This document shows, piece after piece, positions 9,700-28,080 of a DNA stretch of 62,342 nucleotides (within the stretch, counting starts at the first letter, position 1; the number at the start of each line of letters is the position of its first letter). The stretch comes from Sulfurimonas sp. (GTDB lineage: Bacteria > Campylobacterota > Campylobacteria > Campylobacterales > Sulfurimonadaceae), in contig NZ_JAHYJB010000002.1 in assembly GCF_019429335.1 (NCBI RefSeq), positions 1 to 62,342 on the forward strand. The letters run 5' to 3'. The translations under genes were made by a program, and so were the position numbers. The notes below the pieces were generated by a model. The model saw only the letters and a list, made by a program, of their open reading frames with translations, searched no databases and was not told the DNA's origin.

Positions 9700-10185
9700 A
9701 TGACAAAAACACAAAAAGCTGAAATTATTGAAGTGCTTTCTAATGAATTTAAGGACGCTCAAAGTGTAATCTTCTGTGATTACAAGGGTTTGACTGTTTC
9801 TAACCTTGAAAAACTAAGAAAGATGGCTCGTGAAAAAGAGGCAAAAGTTCAAGTTGTTAAAAATACTTTAGCAACAATTGCGCTAAGCAATGCTGAACTC
9901 GCAGGTGTTGAACTAAAAGACACTAATATACTAGTGTGGGGCGCAGATTCTGTTTCTGCTTCAAAAGTTGCATCAGATTTTGCTAAAGATAACGATAAAT
10001 TCGTTATCAAGTCTGCTTATATTGACCGTGAACCGGCTAGTGCTGCAAAAGTTGAAGCGTTTGCTAAACTTCCTGGTCGTGAAGAACTACTTGCTATGCT
10101 TGCTGCTACTTGGATGGCGCCAGTTACATGTTTTACAATCGGGCTTGACGCGTTAAGACAAAAAAAAGAGGAAGAAGTGGCATAG
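9700..10185 (+). CDS. rplJ: Ribosomal protein uL10
   Basis: The 161-residue L10 anchors L7/L12 dimers to 23S rRNA. FCDYKGLTVSNLEKLRK is the typical N-terminal RNA-binding segment; the C-terminal helix (TCFTIGLDALRQKKEEE) binds L12. I place the start at ATG 9700, directly after GGAAAGGAGAT, rather than at upstream in-frame codons that would run into the leader. Confidence 0.97.
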   Translation: MTKTQKAEIIEVLSNEFKDAQSVIFCDYKGLTVSNLEKLRKMAREKEAKVQVVKNTLATIALSNAELAGVELKDTNILVWGADSVSASKVASDFAKDNDKFVIKSAYIDREPASAAKVEAFAKLPGREELLAMLAATWMAPVTCFTIGLDALRQKKEEEVA

Positions 10186-10229
10186 TCCACTTTTTAGGTT
10201 ATCTGATTTATCAGATTAATTTGGGATAT

Positions 10230-10284
10230 AATCGCACAAGTGCGATGAGCTTCTCGCACGAGGGAAACTTAGCGTTAGCGTAGC
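10230..10284 (+). repeat. Composite intergenic repeat, copy 2 (rplJ-rplL)
   Basis: TCGCACAAGTGCGA forms a hairpin at 10230-10243, followed by TGAGC...GAGGGAA and ACTTAGCGTTAGCGTAGC (10267-10284), identical over 18 bp to the block in copy 1. Confidence 0.75.
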
Positions 10285-10364
10285 TCAAAGAATTACTTCT
10301 TTGGGCGTACAAATAGATGTTAAGGTTCCCTTGAATTTATGCAATAAATTTAAGGAAAAATATT

Positions 10365-10736
10365 ATGGCTATAACTAAAGAAGATGTATTAGAGTTTATT
10401 TCAGGACTTTCTGTACTAGAACTTTCTGAATTGGTAAAAGAGTTTGAAGAGAAATTCGGCGTATCTGCACAGCCTGTTGCAATGGCTGGTGGTGCTGTAG
10501 CTGCTGGAGCTGCTGCTGAAGAGCAAACAGAATTCAATGTTGTTATCCTTGATGCAGGTGATAAGAAAATCAACGTAATTAAAGTTGTTCGTGCTCTTAC
10601 TGGTCTTGGACTAAAAGAAGCTAAAGATGCAACAGAAAACGTACCTTCTACAATCAAAGAGGGCGTAGATAAAGAAACAGCTATGAACGCTAAGAAAGAG
10701 CTTGAAGAAGCTGGTGCAAAAGTAGAAGTTAAATAA
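10365..10736 (+). CDS. rplL: Ribosomal protein bL12 (L7/L12)
   Basis: The 123-residue protein has an N-terminal dimerisation helix, an Ala/Gly-rich hinge ([16 protein letters not shown]) and the globular C-terminal domain with [16 protein letters not shown] that recruits translation GTPases. ATG 10365 follows AAGGAAAAAT. The gap from rplJ holds the composite repeat; L12 is usually made in excess over L10 from a strong internal site. Confidence 0.98.
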   Translation: MAITKEDVLEFISGLSVLELSELVKEFEEKFGVSAQPVAMAGGAVAAGAAAEEQTEFNVVILDAGDKKINVIKVVRALTGLGLKEAKDATENVPSTIKEGVDKETAMNAKKELEEAGAKVEVK

Positions 10737-10750
10737 TTTCTGCTACTCGG

Positions 10751-10837
10751 TCGTGACTTTTAGAGAATTTTTTTCTCTGAAGTCACGAATTTTGGGCGCT
10801 TTTACGAATGGATATGAATCTCTTCGTAAAAGTGCCC
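10751..10837 (+). promoter_or_regulatory. Two tandem hairpins between rplL and rpoB
   Basis: Stem 1 pairs 10751-10767 with 10773-10788 (TCGTGACTT...AAGTCACGA). Stem 2 pairs GGGCGCTTTTACGA (10794-10807) with TCGTAAAAGTGCCC (10824-10837). They sit where other bacteria have the rplJL-rpoBC attenuator and RNase III processing site, so partial termination or processing is the likely role. Confidence 0.6.
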
Positions 10838-10961
10838 TTGCGTCGTTTATAAGCACTGTAAAAATAGCTCTAATTTTTAGAGCTAAAAAATCATCTAGGG
10901 ACGCCTAGGTACGATATCTTAATCTTTATGATTAAGTCTTAATAACAACTCATCGAGGTAG

Positions 10962-19620
<8,659 letters not shown>

Positions 19621-19630
19621 AACCAATTTT

Positions 19631-19653
19631 TGCAGCCTCAAAAAGAGGCTGCA
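19631..19653. terminator. Hairpin after rpoC, possible terminator
   Basis: TGCAGCCTC - AAAAA - GAGGCTGCA is a perfect 9-bp stem 10 bp after the rpoC stop. No T-run follows on the plus strand, so termination would be weak. The remaining 184 bp to rpsL contain no gene that I can see. Confidence 0.45.
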
Positions 19654-19837
19654 TCACCCGCTAAAGAGTTTGACGCAGATTTACGCAACAGCTATTATTT
19701 CCCACTTAGAAACGCCATATATTAAATCATACTTAAAATAAGCTAACTTTAATCACTTTTTTTGTAACATTACGCGTCTATAACTCCATAAAAAATAGCG
19801 AGTTAAATTCTACTGGAAAACTAAGTAAAGGAATTGT

Positions 19838-20212
19838 ATGCCTACAATTAATCAATTGATTAGAAAAGAGCGTCAAAGAGTGGTTAAAAAATCAAAATCA
19901 CCTGCTCTCGTATCATGTCCACAGCGTCGTGGTGTTTGTACTCGTGTTTACACGACAACACCTAAAAAACCTAACTCGGCTTTAAGAAAAGTTGCAAAGG
20001 TTCGTTTGACTTCGGGTTTTGAAGTTATTTCATATATCATGGGAGAGGGTCACAACCTTCAAGAGCACTCAATAGTTCTAGTTCGTGGTGGTCGTATTAA
20101 AGATTTACCTGGTGTTAAGTACCATATCGTTCGTGGTGCACTTGATACTGCAGGTGTTGCTAACCGTACTGTTTCTCGTTCTAAATACGGAACAAAACGT
20201 CCTAAAAAATAG
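19838..20212 (+). CDS. rpsL: Ribosomal protein uS12
   Basis: The 124-residue S12 sits at the decoding centre of the 30S subunit. The streptomycin-linked motifs [18 protein letters not shown] and [14 protein letters not shown] are unchanged at the two lysines associated with resistance. It opens the str operon (rpsL-rpsG-fusA), which here follows rpoC directly, though tuf is upstream rather than last. Confidence 0.99.
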   Translation: MPTINQLIRKERQRVVKKSKSPALVSCPQRRGVCTRVYTTTPKKPNSALRKVAKVRLTSGFEVISYIMGEGHNLQEHSIVLVRGGRIKDLPGVKYHIVRGALDTAGVANRTVSRSKYGTKRPKK

Positions 20213-20235
20213 GGACTATTTTTTAGGAACCTAGA

Positions 20236-20330
20236 CATTTATTAGTACGCGAAACGAACAAGTCCGTTTCACTGCGCTAACGCTAAGTTCACTTCAGCAG
20301 TGGGCTCATGAAACTAGTTTCATTTTGAAA
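20236..20330 (-). repeat. Composite intergenic repeat, copy 3 (rpsL-rpsG, inverted)
   Basis: Read on the minus strand: palindrome GAAACTAGTTTC, ATGAGC...GCTGAAGTGA, then ACTTAGCGTTAGCG (complement of 20275-20288). It is followed by a further hairpin whose arms are GAAACG (20251-20256) and CGTTTC (20265-20270). Same architecture as copies 1 and 2 but in the opposite orientation relative to transcription. Confidence 0.7.
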
Positions 20331-20423
20331 TTATGTTTTAGTGAAAAGCTGAAAAATATTAAGCTAACACAGGATATATCTTAAGTGATATATTTTGAGT
20401 AAATTTAAAAAAAATTGAAGTAA

Positions 20424-20903
<480 letters not shown>

Positions 20904-20915
20904 CAGGAAGATATT

Positions 20916-23006
20916 ATGGCAAGAACACATAAACTAGAAGACGTAAGAAATATCGGTATTGCTGCTCACATTGATGCAGGTAAAACTACTACGACTGAGA
21001 GAATTTTATTCTATACAGGTCGTGAGCATAAAATCGGTGAGGTTCATGACGGCGCTGCTACAATGGACTGGATGGAGCAAGAACAAGAGCGTGGTATTAC
21101 AATTACTTCAGCTGCAACAACATGTGAATGGGATGGTAAGCAGATTAACATCATCGACACTCCGGGCCACGTTGACTTTACTATTGAAGTTGAGCGCTCT
21201 ATGCGTGTACTTGATGGTGCTGTTTCGGTTTTTTGTGCAGTTGGCGGTGTTCAGCCACAATCTGAGACTGTTTGGAGACAAAGAAATCGTTATGGCGTGC
21301 CATCGATTGTATTTGTTAACAAAATGGACAGAACGGGTGCTGATTTTTATCAAGTTGAAGCTCAAATCCGTGATCGTTTAAAAGGCAATCCGGTTCCAAT
21401 TCAATTGCCAATCGGTGCAGAGGAGAATTTTGCGGGTGTTGTCGATCTTGTGAAAATGAAAGCAATCGTTTGGGATATAGATGCTGCAATGGGTTCAAAC
21501 TACCATGTTGAAGAGATTCCGGCAAATATGGTTGATAAAGCTGCACGGTATCGTGAAAAAATGATTGAATCAATCTCTGAAGTTGATGGTAATGAGCATC
21601 TTGCTGAAAAGTACCTAGAGGGCGAAGAACTAACTGAAGAAGAGATTATTGCAGGAATTAAAGCTGCTACTATCGGTATGCATATCGTTCCAATGACTGC
21701 AGGTACTGCGTTTAAAAACAAAGGTGTTCAAACTCTTCTCGATGCAGTTGTTGCTTATCTTCCGGCTCCTACAGAATGTGCACCAATAACGGGAACAATG
21801 ATGGATGATGAAGAACAAGAAGTTGTTGTTGCATCAACCGACAATGGGCCATTCGCATCATTGGCATTTAAAATTATGACTGACCCGTTTGTTGGAACAT
21901 TGACATTTATTCGTGTTTATCGTGGTTCACTAGAGGCTGGTTCTTTTGTTCACAACTCAACAAAAGATAAAAAAGAGCGAATTGGCCGTATCGTAAAAAT
22001 GCATGCTATCAAGCGTGAAGAGGTTAAAGAGGTTTATGCTGGCGAAATCGCTGCAGTTGTTGGACTTAAATACACAACAACCGGAGATACTCTGTGTGCA
22101 GAAGAGAATAAGGTAATACTAGAGCGTATGGTATTCCCTGAGCCTGTTATCTCTGTTGCAGTTGAGCCAAAAACAAAAGCTGACCAAGAGAAAATGGGTC
22201 TAGCGCTTGCTAAACTTGCTGCTGAAGATCCATCGTTTAGAGTTCATACTGATGAAGAGACAGGACAGACAATTATCTCAGGAATGGGCGAATTGCATCT
22301 TGAAATTCTTGTTGATCGCATGAAAAGAGAGTTTAAAGTAGAAGCTGAAGTTGGCGCGCCACAAGTTTCCTACCGTGAAACTATCAGAAAAGAAGTTGAG
22401 CAAGAGTATAAGTATGCAAAACAGTCTGGTGGACGCGGTGCATTTGGTCACGTATATCTCAGAATCAAGCCGGGTGCAGCTGGTACAGGTTTTGTGTTCC
22501 ACAATGATATTAAGGGTGGTGTAGTTCCAAAAGAGTATATCCCTGCAGTTGAAAAAGGTTGTGCTGAAACTATGGCAAATGGTGTTCTTGCAGGTTATCC
22601 AATGGAAGATATGGACATTACTCTTTATGACGGTTCATACCATGAGGTCGACTCGAATGAGATGGCGTTTAAGCTTGCTGCTTCAATGGGCTTTAAAGAG
22701 GGTTGTAGAAAAGCAAATCCTGCTATCTTAGAGCCAATCATGAAAGTTGAAGTTGAAGTTCCTGAAGATTATATGGGTGACGTTATCGGTGACTTAAATC
22801 GTCGTCGTGGACAAATCAATGCAATGGGTGACAGAGCTGGAAACAAAATTGTTGACGCTTTTGTACCACTTGCTGAGATGTTTGGTTACTCAACTGACCT
22901 TCGTTCTGCTACACAAGGTAGAGCTACGTATGCTATGGAATTCGATCACTATGAAGAAGTTCCAAGAAATGTATCTGAAGAGATTATTAAAAAGAGAAAC
23001 GGCTAG
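20916..23006 (+). CDS. fusA: Elongation factor G
   Basis: The 696-residue translocation GTPase has the P-loop [10 protein letters not shown], the switch regions around RGITITSAA and DTPGHVDF, and the NKMDRTGA base-recognition motif, followed by domains II to V. It drives movement of tRNA and mRNA after peptide-bond formation. Last gene of the str operon; a strong hairpin follows the stop. Confidence 0.99.
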   Translation: MARTHKLEDVRNIGIAAHIDAGKTTTTERILFYTGREHKIGEVHDGAATMDWMEQEQERGITITSAATTCEWDGKQINIIDTPGHVDFTIEVERSMRVLDGAVSVFCAVGGVQPQSETVWRQRNRYGVPSIVFVNKMDRTGADFYQVEAQIRDRLKGNPVPIQLPIGAEENFAGVVDLVKMKAIVWDIDAAMGSNYHVEEIPANMVDKAARYREKMIESISEVDGNEHLAEKYLEGEELTEEEIIAGIKAATIGMHIVPMTAGTAFKNKGVQTLLDAVVAYLPAPTECAPITGTMMDDEEQEVVVASTDNGPFASLAFKIMTDPFVGTLTFIRVYRGSLEAGSFVHNSTKDKKERIGRIVKMHAIKREEVKEVYAGEIAAVVGLKYTTTGDTLCAEENKVILERMVFPEPVISVAVEPKTKADQEKMGLALAKLAAEDPSFRVHTDEETGQTIISGMGELHLEILVDRMKREFKVEAEVGAPQVSYRETIRKEVEQEYKYAKQSGGRGAFGHVYLRIKPGAAGTGFVFHNDIKGGVVPKEYIPAVEKGCAETMANGVLAGYPMEDMDITLYDGSYHEVDSNEMAFKLAASMGFKEGCRKANPAILEPIMKVEVEVPEDYMGDVIGDLNRRRGQINAMGDRAGNKIVDAFVPLAEMFGYSTDLRSATQGRATYAMEFDHYEEVPRNVSEEIIKKRNG

Positions 23007-23013
23007 ACTAAAT

Positions 23014-23043
23014 TAACAATACTTCTTTTTAGAAGTATTGTTA
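23014..23043. terminator. Hairpin terminator after fusA
   Basis: TAACAATACTTCT (23014-23026) and AGAAGTATTGTTA (23031-23043) form a perfect 13-bp stem with a TTTT loop, starting 8 bp after the fusA stop. The stem is AT-rich and lacks a long T-run, but its position and symmetry fit a bidirectional transcript end. Confidence 0.6.
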
Positions 23044-23097
23044 CCCACTTCCACAAAAAATCCATCAATTAAAATTTTATTGTTTAACTGATATCGA

Positions 23098-23337
23098 CTA
23101 TTTTATATTTCTGTTTTTTAGAAAAAGTATATATTTTAGGATAAGTCTAAATATAAGAACAACAGCATATACCGGTATTGTCCAAAGCAGTGGATGAAGA
23201 TAGTTTTGCTTCTCGAGCATCAAATCAACTCTAGCTATTGGTGAACTTAGCAAATCTGAGTGCTGAATAACCGCCAAAAGCAACAAAACAACAAAAAAGT
23301 AGATGAGTTCAGTTCTTAATGTTTTAATCATTCGCAA
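23098..23337 (-). CDS. Small two-helix membrane protein, unknown
   Basis: The 79-residue product has two hydrophobic segments (LIYFFVVLLLLAVI at about 11-24 and LLWTIPVYAVVLIFRLILKYILF at about 50-72) separated by a charged loop, with basic ends. It lies downstream of bpt on the same strand, 44 bp from the bpt stop, so it may be co-transcribed. I do not recognise a family. Its coding status rests on length and plausible composition. Confidence 0.5.
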   Translation of the reverse strand: MRMIKTLRTELIYFFVVLLLLAVIQHSDLLSSPIARVDLMLEKQNYLHPLLWTIPVYAVVLIFRLILKYILFLKNRNIK

Positions 23338-23381
23338 TTATATCTATTATAAGTAAAAATAAAAAATTATCACTTTATCTC

Positions 23382-24095
23382 TTATTTCCAGATTGCTTCT
23401 TCATATAGTTGCGGCCTGGCGTGTAGTGTGACATATGGTTTATATTGCGATTTATATGAAAGAGACGGGCAATCTTTAACATAGTATCCCAGATAAATCC
23501 ACTGTTTATTGCTCTTTTTTGCAAACATTATCTGATTGTATAAGGATAGCTTTCCAAGTGAGTAGTGAGCATATTCTGGGTCATAGTAGAAGTATATTGA
23601 TGATATGCCATCTTCTAAAATATCTATCAAATCAACGCCTATAAGCTTCTCCTCTGCAAAATATAATACCTCATATCCAAAATCATTGTGCGCATCCACA
23701 AATGAGCTGTAGTAGCTTTGTGCACTTGATGAAGCATGCTCCCACCCTTTTTTATCATTCATAAAGAGGTGATATTTCTCAAAGAGTTCAAGATGCTCTT
23801 TGCTGAGGGAAGGTCTTTGTATGTAGCTTTTTATATTTGCCGCTTTTCTGATTACTCTTCTTTGTGATGAGGAAAAATCAAAATTTTTAACATCAATTTT
23901 GATACTTTTACACTCATCACATGCAGTGCATATTGGCCTAAAATAGATTTTTCCAAATCTTCTGTATCCGTGCTCAATCAACTCTTGGCAATAGGAAGTC
24001 GAGCAGTTTTCAATGACTTTGTAGTGAGTCGTCTGATCTTTTTGCGCTAAATATGAACATTTATCATTAACTCTAAATTCTTTAAGTATATTCAT
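23382..24095 (-). CDS. bpt: Aspartate/glutamate leucyltransferase
   Basis: The 237-residue protein belongs to the ATE1/Bpt family, which transfers Leu (or Arg) from tRNA to N-terminal Asp or Glu and so feeds the N-end-rule pathway. The N-terminal CSTSYCQEL and RPICTACDECKSIKI cysteine motifs and the GNAT-like C-terminal half (YYDPEYAHYSLGKLSLYNQIMFA) fit Bpt. Its first six codons, ATGAATATACTTAAAGAA, are repeated exactly at 31597-31614 at the far end of the mobile element, so the promoter and leader it now has come from the element. Confidence 0.88.
   Translation of the reverse strand: MNILKEFRVNDKCSYLAQKDQTTHYKVIENCSTSYCQELIEHGYRRFGKIYFRPICTACDECKSIKIDVKNFDFSSSQRRVIRKAANIKSYIQRPSLSKEHLELFEKYHLFMNDKKGWEHASSSAQSYYSSFVDAHNDFGYEVLYFAEEKLIGVDLIDILEDGISSIYFYYDPEYAHYSLGKLSLYNQIMFAKKSNKQWIYLGYYVKDCPSLSYKSQYKPYVTLHARPQLYEEAIWK
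24078..24095. repeat. Left attachment site repeat (in bpt)
   Basis: TTCTTTAAGTATATTCAT on the plus strand is the reverse complement of bpt codons 1-6. The identical 18 bp recurs at 31597-31614. Flanking bases differ immediately on both sides, as expected for a core crossover site. Confidence 0.75.
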
Positions 24096-24153
24096 ATGTC
24101 AATAGTTAAAAATAATCCCATAATATAGGGTTTCTAAGAGATACAATTTCAAT

Positions 24154-24174
24154 TTTAACCCCTTTTTGACCTAT
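24154..24174. repeat. Subterminal 21-bp direct repeat, left copy
   Basis: Begins TTTAACCCC and ends TTGACCTAT. It is identical over 21 bp to 31434-31454 and in the same orientation. It contains the stop codon of the excisionase-like gene. It may be an integrase arm site or an alternative attachment core. Confidence 0.75.
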
Positions 24175-24683
24175 CTTTTCTTCCATTCTTGACTTTTCCC
24201 CCAATTTTCCATCCATTTATCTACTTCTAAAACTCTATATCTAACCTTTCCACCTTTCTTTAATTGAATAAATGGAATACGTCTATCTTTTGGCAATTCT
24301 CTATAACCTTGTTGAACTGTTTCACTATCTCCATATTTGAGAGTAAACTCTTCAATATCTACAATAGTTTTTGCTTCAACTATTTTCTGTCTTTCTAATG
24401 GACTAATTTGACTAGTCACATCTTGTCCTCTTTCATTTATCTCTATAAGCATTCTCAACATAATATCTTGTCTATCTTCTTTTGGAACATCACTATTATT
24501 TTCATTATAATCTATGATTGCGTAAAATTCTTCTTGTTGTTCTTCTGTCAAATCAAAAAATAATAATAGAGCATCTCTTAATAGAGTATTTCCATTAGAA
24601 ACATTATTTTCTTCTCTATAAAAAGATTCTAAACTTGAAGTTCCATAAATTGCTTTGTTTAGTTTGTCTTGTTCAGTCATCAT
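24171..24683 (-). CDS. Excisionase-like helix-turn-helix protein
   Basis: The 170-residue product has an acidic N-terminal part and a C-terminal segment, RRIPFIQLKKGGKVRYRVLEVDKWM, with the layout of AlpA/Xis-type winged helix-turn-helix domains (P..R..GGKVRYR..D..KW). Such proteins bind near attachment sites and favour excision. It is the leftmost gene of the element, next to attL, where excisionases are often found. The N-terminal 110 residues are not recognised. Assignment as excisionase is inference from motif and position. Confidence 0.55.
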   Translation of the reverse strand: MMTEQDKLNKAIYGTSSLESFYREENNVSNGNTLLRDALLLFFDLTEEQQEEFYAIIDYNENNSDVPKEDRQDIMLRMLIEINERGQDVTSQISPLERQKIVEAKTIVDIEEFTLKYGDSETVQQGYRELPKDRRIPFIQLKKGGKVRYRVLEVDKWMENWGKSQEWKKR

Positions 24684-24744
24684 AGTTATCCATAAACATA
24701 ATTGTTTAATTATACAGTAAAAAAAACGTCAGAATTACGTGTTT

Positions 24745-26709
24745 TTATTTCAACTCTATATCTTCTTGTAAAACAGAATTAAACTCTGGAGGAATCTCTC
24801 CACCACCTTTAAATTTCGACCATACTTTCAATATATCTTTTATATTAGTAGCATTTCCCATATCTAACGTAAAATCATAAGTTTTTCTCTCCATAATTTT
24901 TATTAGTTCTTCTTTAACCAACTCAATAAATTTATTCATGTCAATTTGTTTCCAGATTTTTCGTTCTGGTAATTGCGTCATTCCTTTTATATTATTAACT
25001 ATTTTATATATCTTTTCTCTTTGAATTGAATACTTATTTATATACATCTCTCTTTTTTCATTCTCAACATTATTCTTTCCATCGCCTTCACGAATTTTAC
25101 AATTATTCTCTCTCGATAATGTATTAGCAACAAAATCATATCCCTCTTCATTTTCCTTACCCATTAAATCTTTCTCTTGTTCTAAAATATTTACACCAAT
25201 ACTAATACTCTTTTTTATTTCTAATGCTTCTTTACTCTCTTCTTGTGCTAATTGAAACTTTTCATGTGCCTCGTCTGCTTTTGATTTAATTGAATTACCA
25301 TCAAATTTTGACTTAGAATCTTCAATTTTCTTCTTCACTTGTTCTTTTTTAGATTGTATATCTTGTTGTATCTTCTGTTTCTCTACTTGTTTTCTCTCTT
25401 GTTCTTCTTTCAATTTATCCATAGTCTTAGTGATTTCGTCCATATTTGATATAAATGTTTCAAAGACGCTATACTTTTCCTCATTAATTGAACCATACTC
25501 TTTTCTTTTTGAATCTAATCTCTTTGAATCACTCTTTTTCAACTCTTCTAAAAATTTTTTATTCCATGTATAATTTTTAATATTATTTTTATACCACTCC
25601 ATGTGGTCTTTGAACTTTTTCTCTTGTTCGTCTAAATAATATTCATGCTCTTTTCTCTTATCCTCTTTAATCCATTTCCAATAGTTTTTATTTGAAGAAA
25701 TAGAATTAAGATACTCAACTTCAGAGATTGTTCCATCCTTCTTTTTAACCTTTTGAATGTTCTTAAACATAGAATGTTGTCCATCAGCATAATAATTTAA
25801 ACTCTTCTCTTCGTCTTTCAAATATTCTTTTAAATGAATAGTTTCCTTGTTGTATTCTGATTCAACAATACCCATTTTCTCATCTTCTCTCTTGATTCTT
25901 GAATCTAAATATTTAACTTCATTATCTTTTCTCTCTTTTGATTTTTTAATCCATTTCATCTCTAATTTTAAGTCGTCTTGATTCTTTAAAATATTAGATT
26001 TATGTCTTCTATTCATATTTTTTAAATCTGTTCTTTTAGTATTCTGAACTTTCATAATTCCAAAAATACCTTTCATATCTTTACTTAATAATTGAATAGT
26101 TCTCATGTCTTCTTTCATTTTAGGGTCATTCATCACTTTATTCCAATGATTTTGTTTCTGAGTATTAGATTTTTTCTCTTTGAAAAATTGGTCTTGTTCT
26201 TTTTTATTTTTAAGTCCTAACTTATCTCTTGTAGATTTAGGTAATTTCTCAGCAAAATCCCTAGTCATTCCCTCTCTCAATCTCAACATATCAACAGAAC
26301 CGTTTATTTTATATTTATCATTCACGGCAACATGAAGATGTATTCCTTTTTTAACACCTTTACCTTTTTTATTAGAATTTTCTTCTATACCAGCAACAAA
26401 ACCATATCTTCCAAATGTTTTTTTTGTCCATGCTTCACTTTCTTCTTTAACAAGTTTTTTTTCTTCCTCATTTAATTTTTCATATAGTTCTGGATTGATT
26501 GGAGAAATAACAAAGTGTTTCAAGTCCATATTGTCAATAGATTTTTTTGATTCAAATGAATTTTCTTCTTTCTTAACATATTGAACTAAGTTCTTTGCAG
26601 AACCTTTTGTATAACTACCTCCTTTTTTAATATCTTTAAATACTGTTCCTATATTTTGAAGATTTAAACTTTCTTTTCCCCAGTTCCATTGTTTCTTATT
26701 ATTGCTCAT
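24745..26709 (-). CDS. Mobilization relaxase-like protein
   Basis: The 654-residue protein has an N-terminal region with GIHLHVAVN, an H-x-H metal-binding motif like motif III of HUH relaxases. Tyrosines in YTKGSAKNLVQYVKK are candidates for the nicking residue. The remaining three quarters are highly charged coiled coil rich in Lys and Glu. A relaxase nicks oriT and pilots the DNA strand into a conjugative channel. Its start overlaps the end of the upstream accessory gene by 11 bp, as in mob operons. Family placement is moderate; the nuclease core is divergent. Confidence 0.65.
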   Translation of the reverse strand: MSNNKKQWNWGKESLNLQNIGTVFKDIKKGGSYTKGSAKNLVQYVKKEENSFESKKSIDNMDLKHFVISPINPELYEKLNEEEKKLVKEESEAWTKKTFGRYGFVAGIEENSNKKGKGVKKGIHLHVAVNDKYKINGSVDMLRLREGMTRDFAEKLPKSTRDKLGLKNKKEQDQFFKEKKSNTQKQNHWNKVMNDPKMKEDMRTIQLLSKDMKGIFGIMKVQNTKRTDLKNMNRRHKSNILKNQDDLKLEMKWIKKSKERKDNEVKYLDSRIKREDEKMGIVESEYNKETIHLKEYLKDEEKSLNYYADGQHSMFKNIQKVKKKDGTISEVEYLNSISSNKNYWKWIKEDKRKEHEYYLDEQEKKFKDHMEWYKNNIKNYTWNKKFLEELKKSDSKRLDSKRKEYGSINEEKYSVFETFISNMDEITKTMDKLKEEQERKQVEKQKIQQDIQSKKEQVKKKIEDSKSKFDGNSIKSKADEAHEKFQLAQEESKEALEIKKSISIGVNILEQEKDLMGKENEEGYDFVANTLSRENNCKIREGDGKNNVENEKREMYINKYSIQREKIYKIVNNIKGMTQLPERKIWKQIDMNKFIELVKEELIKIMERKTYDFTLDMGNATNIKDILKVWSKFKGGGEIPPEFNSVLQEDIELK

Positions 26710-27238
26710 TTTGAACTTCTTCTACTTCTTCATATTTTCTAACAATTGTCTTTATCTCTCTACATTTATTTTTCATTTCATCTACATTTTTTATATTATT
26801 TAATGAATCTAAATTGATTACAGATTTCATTTCATTGAAATATAGTTCTTCTTCTTTTAAAGTTTTATTTTCAGTTTTAAGTTGTTCAATTTGACTTTTT
26901 AAATCTTCAATAGTTTCTTTATCTGTTTTAAATTGAGAATTATTTTTCTCTTTTTTTTCTTTTAAATACTCTTTCTTTTTACTATTTATTACATTACATT
27001 CTTGTTTGATTTCTTCAATAGTCATATTATTTGAAACGTCTTTATTCATTATTTGAAATAAAATTAAATTTTCAATCTCTCTTGCTATATGATTAGATAA
27101 ACGATTATCTCTGTTATTAAAATGTTGTTGTAAAATATCGTTTAATACCTCATGTTTAGTTTTAAATTCTTTCTTTGATAGGTTGTCAATCTCTGTTAAA
27201 TATTCTATTTGTAAATTAAATCTTTCTAACTTTTTCAT
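26699..27238 (-). CDS. Mobilization accessory protein (coiled coil)
   Basis: The 179-residue protein starts MKKLERFNLQIEYLTEIDNLSKKEFKTKHEVLNDIL, which resembles a short ribbon-helix-helix region, followed by coiled coil (QIEQLKTENKTLKEEE). It overlaps the relaxase gene by 11 bp and is the first gene of that pair, the usual place of MobC-type nicking accessory proteins that bind oriT. No firm family recognised; the role is inferred from context. Confidence 0.5.
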   Translation of the reverse strand: MKKLERFNLQIEYLTEIDNLSKKEFKTKHEVLNDILQQHFNNRDNRLSNHIAREIENLILFQIMNKDVSNNMTIEEIKQECNVINSKKKEYLKEKKEKNNSQFKTDKETIEDLKSQIEQLKTENKTLKEEELYFNEMKSVINLDSLNNIKNVDEMKNKCREIKTIVRKYEEVEEVQNEQ

Positions 27239-27724
27239 CTTAATTCCTTATGTATATTCATACATTTTAAAAAAGTAAAAGATAAATAAAAATTTGAACA
27301 ATTCTTTGCCATATTTGAAAAACATAGAAAACTATAAAATTATTATCTCATAAGAAAAACCTTTGTCAAATAAAGCCACGCAGTGTAGTTCCTCCTCGTA
27401 TTCTCCAACTCAATTTATTGAGGACGGAGTAATACCTTTTCCTGCTGATGCTCTTATCTCTCTTTTCTCTTGTCCTAACAAAAAATTTTAATTCATAATT
27501 TCAAATTATTCTTTAAATATTTCTAATATAAGAATCAATATTTGTATTGAGAAAAACATATTTATGTAATAAAGATTTGTATATTTTTAATATGAAATAT
27601 GAAGTCTTTGAGAATGGAGTTGTATATTTTTAATATAAAATGAAATTGACTTGAATACATAGGTTTTAACCTATATATATTTTATAACTTTGTAAAAGTA
27701 GTTTGTGGTTTTGTAAAAATATAA
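27239..27724. other. Non-coding gap with candidate oriT
   Basis: 486 bp without a gene, upstream of the mob operon. Most is very AT-rich. A GC-richer island at about 27373-27455 holds inverted repeat CTCAAT-TT-ATTGAG (27409-27422) flanked by CTCCTCGTATTCTCC and GGACGGAG, a plausible nick-region layout. The right end contains one arm of the fold-back palindrome. Confidence 0.35.
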
Positions 27725-27757
27725 TTAAATATTTTTACAAAACCACAAACTACTTTT
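27694..27757. repeat. 29-bp perfect fold-back palindrome
   Basis: The arms 27694-27722 and 27729-27757 are perfect reverse complements with a 6-bp loop (AATTAA). The right arm is the last coding part of the IS256-type transposase fragment, so the left arm is an inverted copy of that end. It looks like a template-switch or hairpin-joining scar. Confidence 0.85.
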
Positions 27758-27949
27758 CATAGTTTTAGTAGATTTACCATTTTTTCTATTTTTATTTATC
27801 TCAGATGTAAGATGAGATTCAAGCTCTGCTTGTAATACAGCTTCTGTAAGTTGTTTGATAAGTGGGGCTAAAACTCCATCTTTGCCATCTATTTTTGCAC
27901 CTGCTTTAATTTGTTCAAGTGCATCTGTTAAATCAAGTGTTTGATTCAT
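27725..27949 (-). pseudogene. IS256-family transposase, N-terminal fragment
   Basis: 74 codons matching the start of mutator-type (IS256) transposases: GKDGVLAPLIKQLTEAVLQAELESHL, then RKNGKSTKTMKSS. Full-length enzymes are about 400 residues with a DDE triad, which is absent here. The frame ends abruptly after KSSL inside the fold-back palindrome. The AATTTTGTGTCAG stretch upstream (minus strand, about 27980-27995) resembles the left end of such elements. Inactive remnant inside the mobile element. Confidence 0.8.
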
Positions 27950-27959
27950 TGTTCAATCC

Positions 27960-28075
27960 TTTAGAGTAAATTCTATCAGACTGACACAAAATTTCTAACA
28001 CTCCCTGTGGAATCTCATATCTTCCATCAATTCTTCCATATCTCTTATATTCTTTTTGTGCTGTAATATAGTTTT
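27960..28075 (-). pseudogene. Possible remnant of a helix-turn-helix reading frame
   Basis: On the minus strand one frame reads NYITAQKEYKRYGRIDGRY then EIPQGVLEIL and runs into the IS256-type end without a start codon. The composition looks protein-like (helix-turn-helix flavour) although the frame is closed just upstream by a TAA. It may be the tail of a gene cut by the insertion. Very tentative. Confidence 0.25.
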
Positions 28076-28080
28076 TTTTA

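Noticed and set aside
21108-21573. Overlapping 85-codon minus-strand ORFs inside fusA
   Set aside because: Antisense to conserved EF-G domains; shadow frames.
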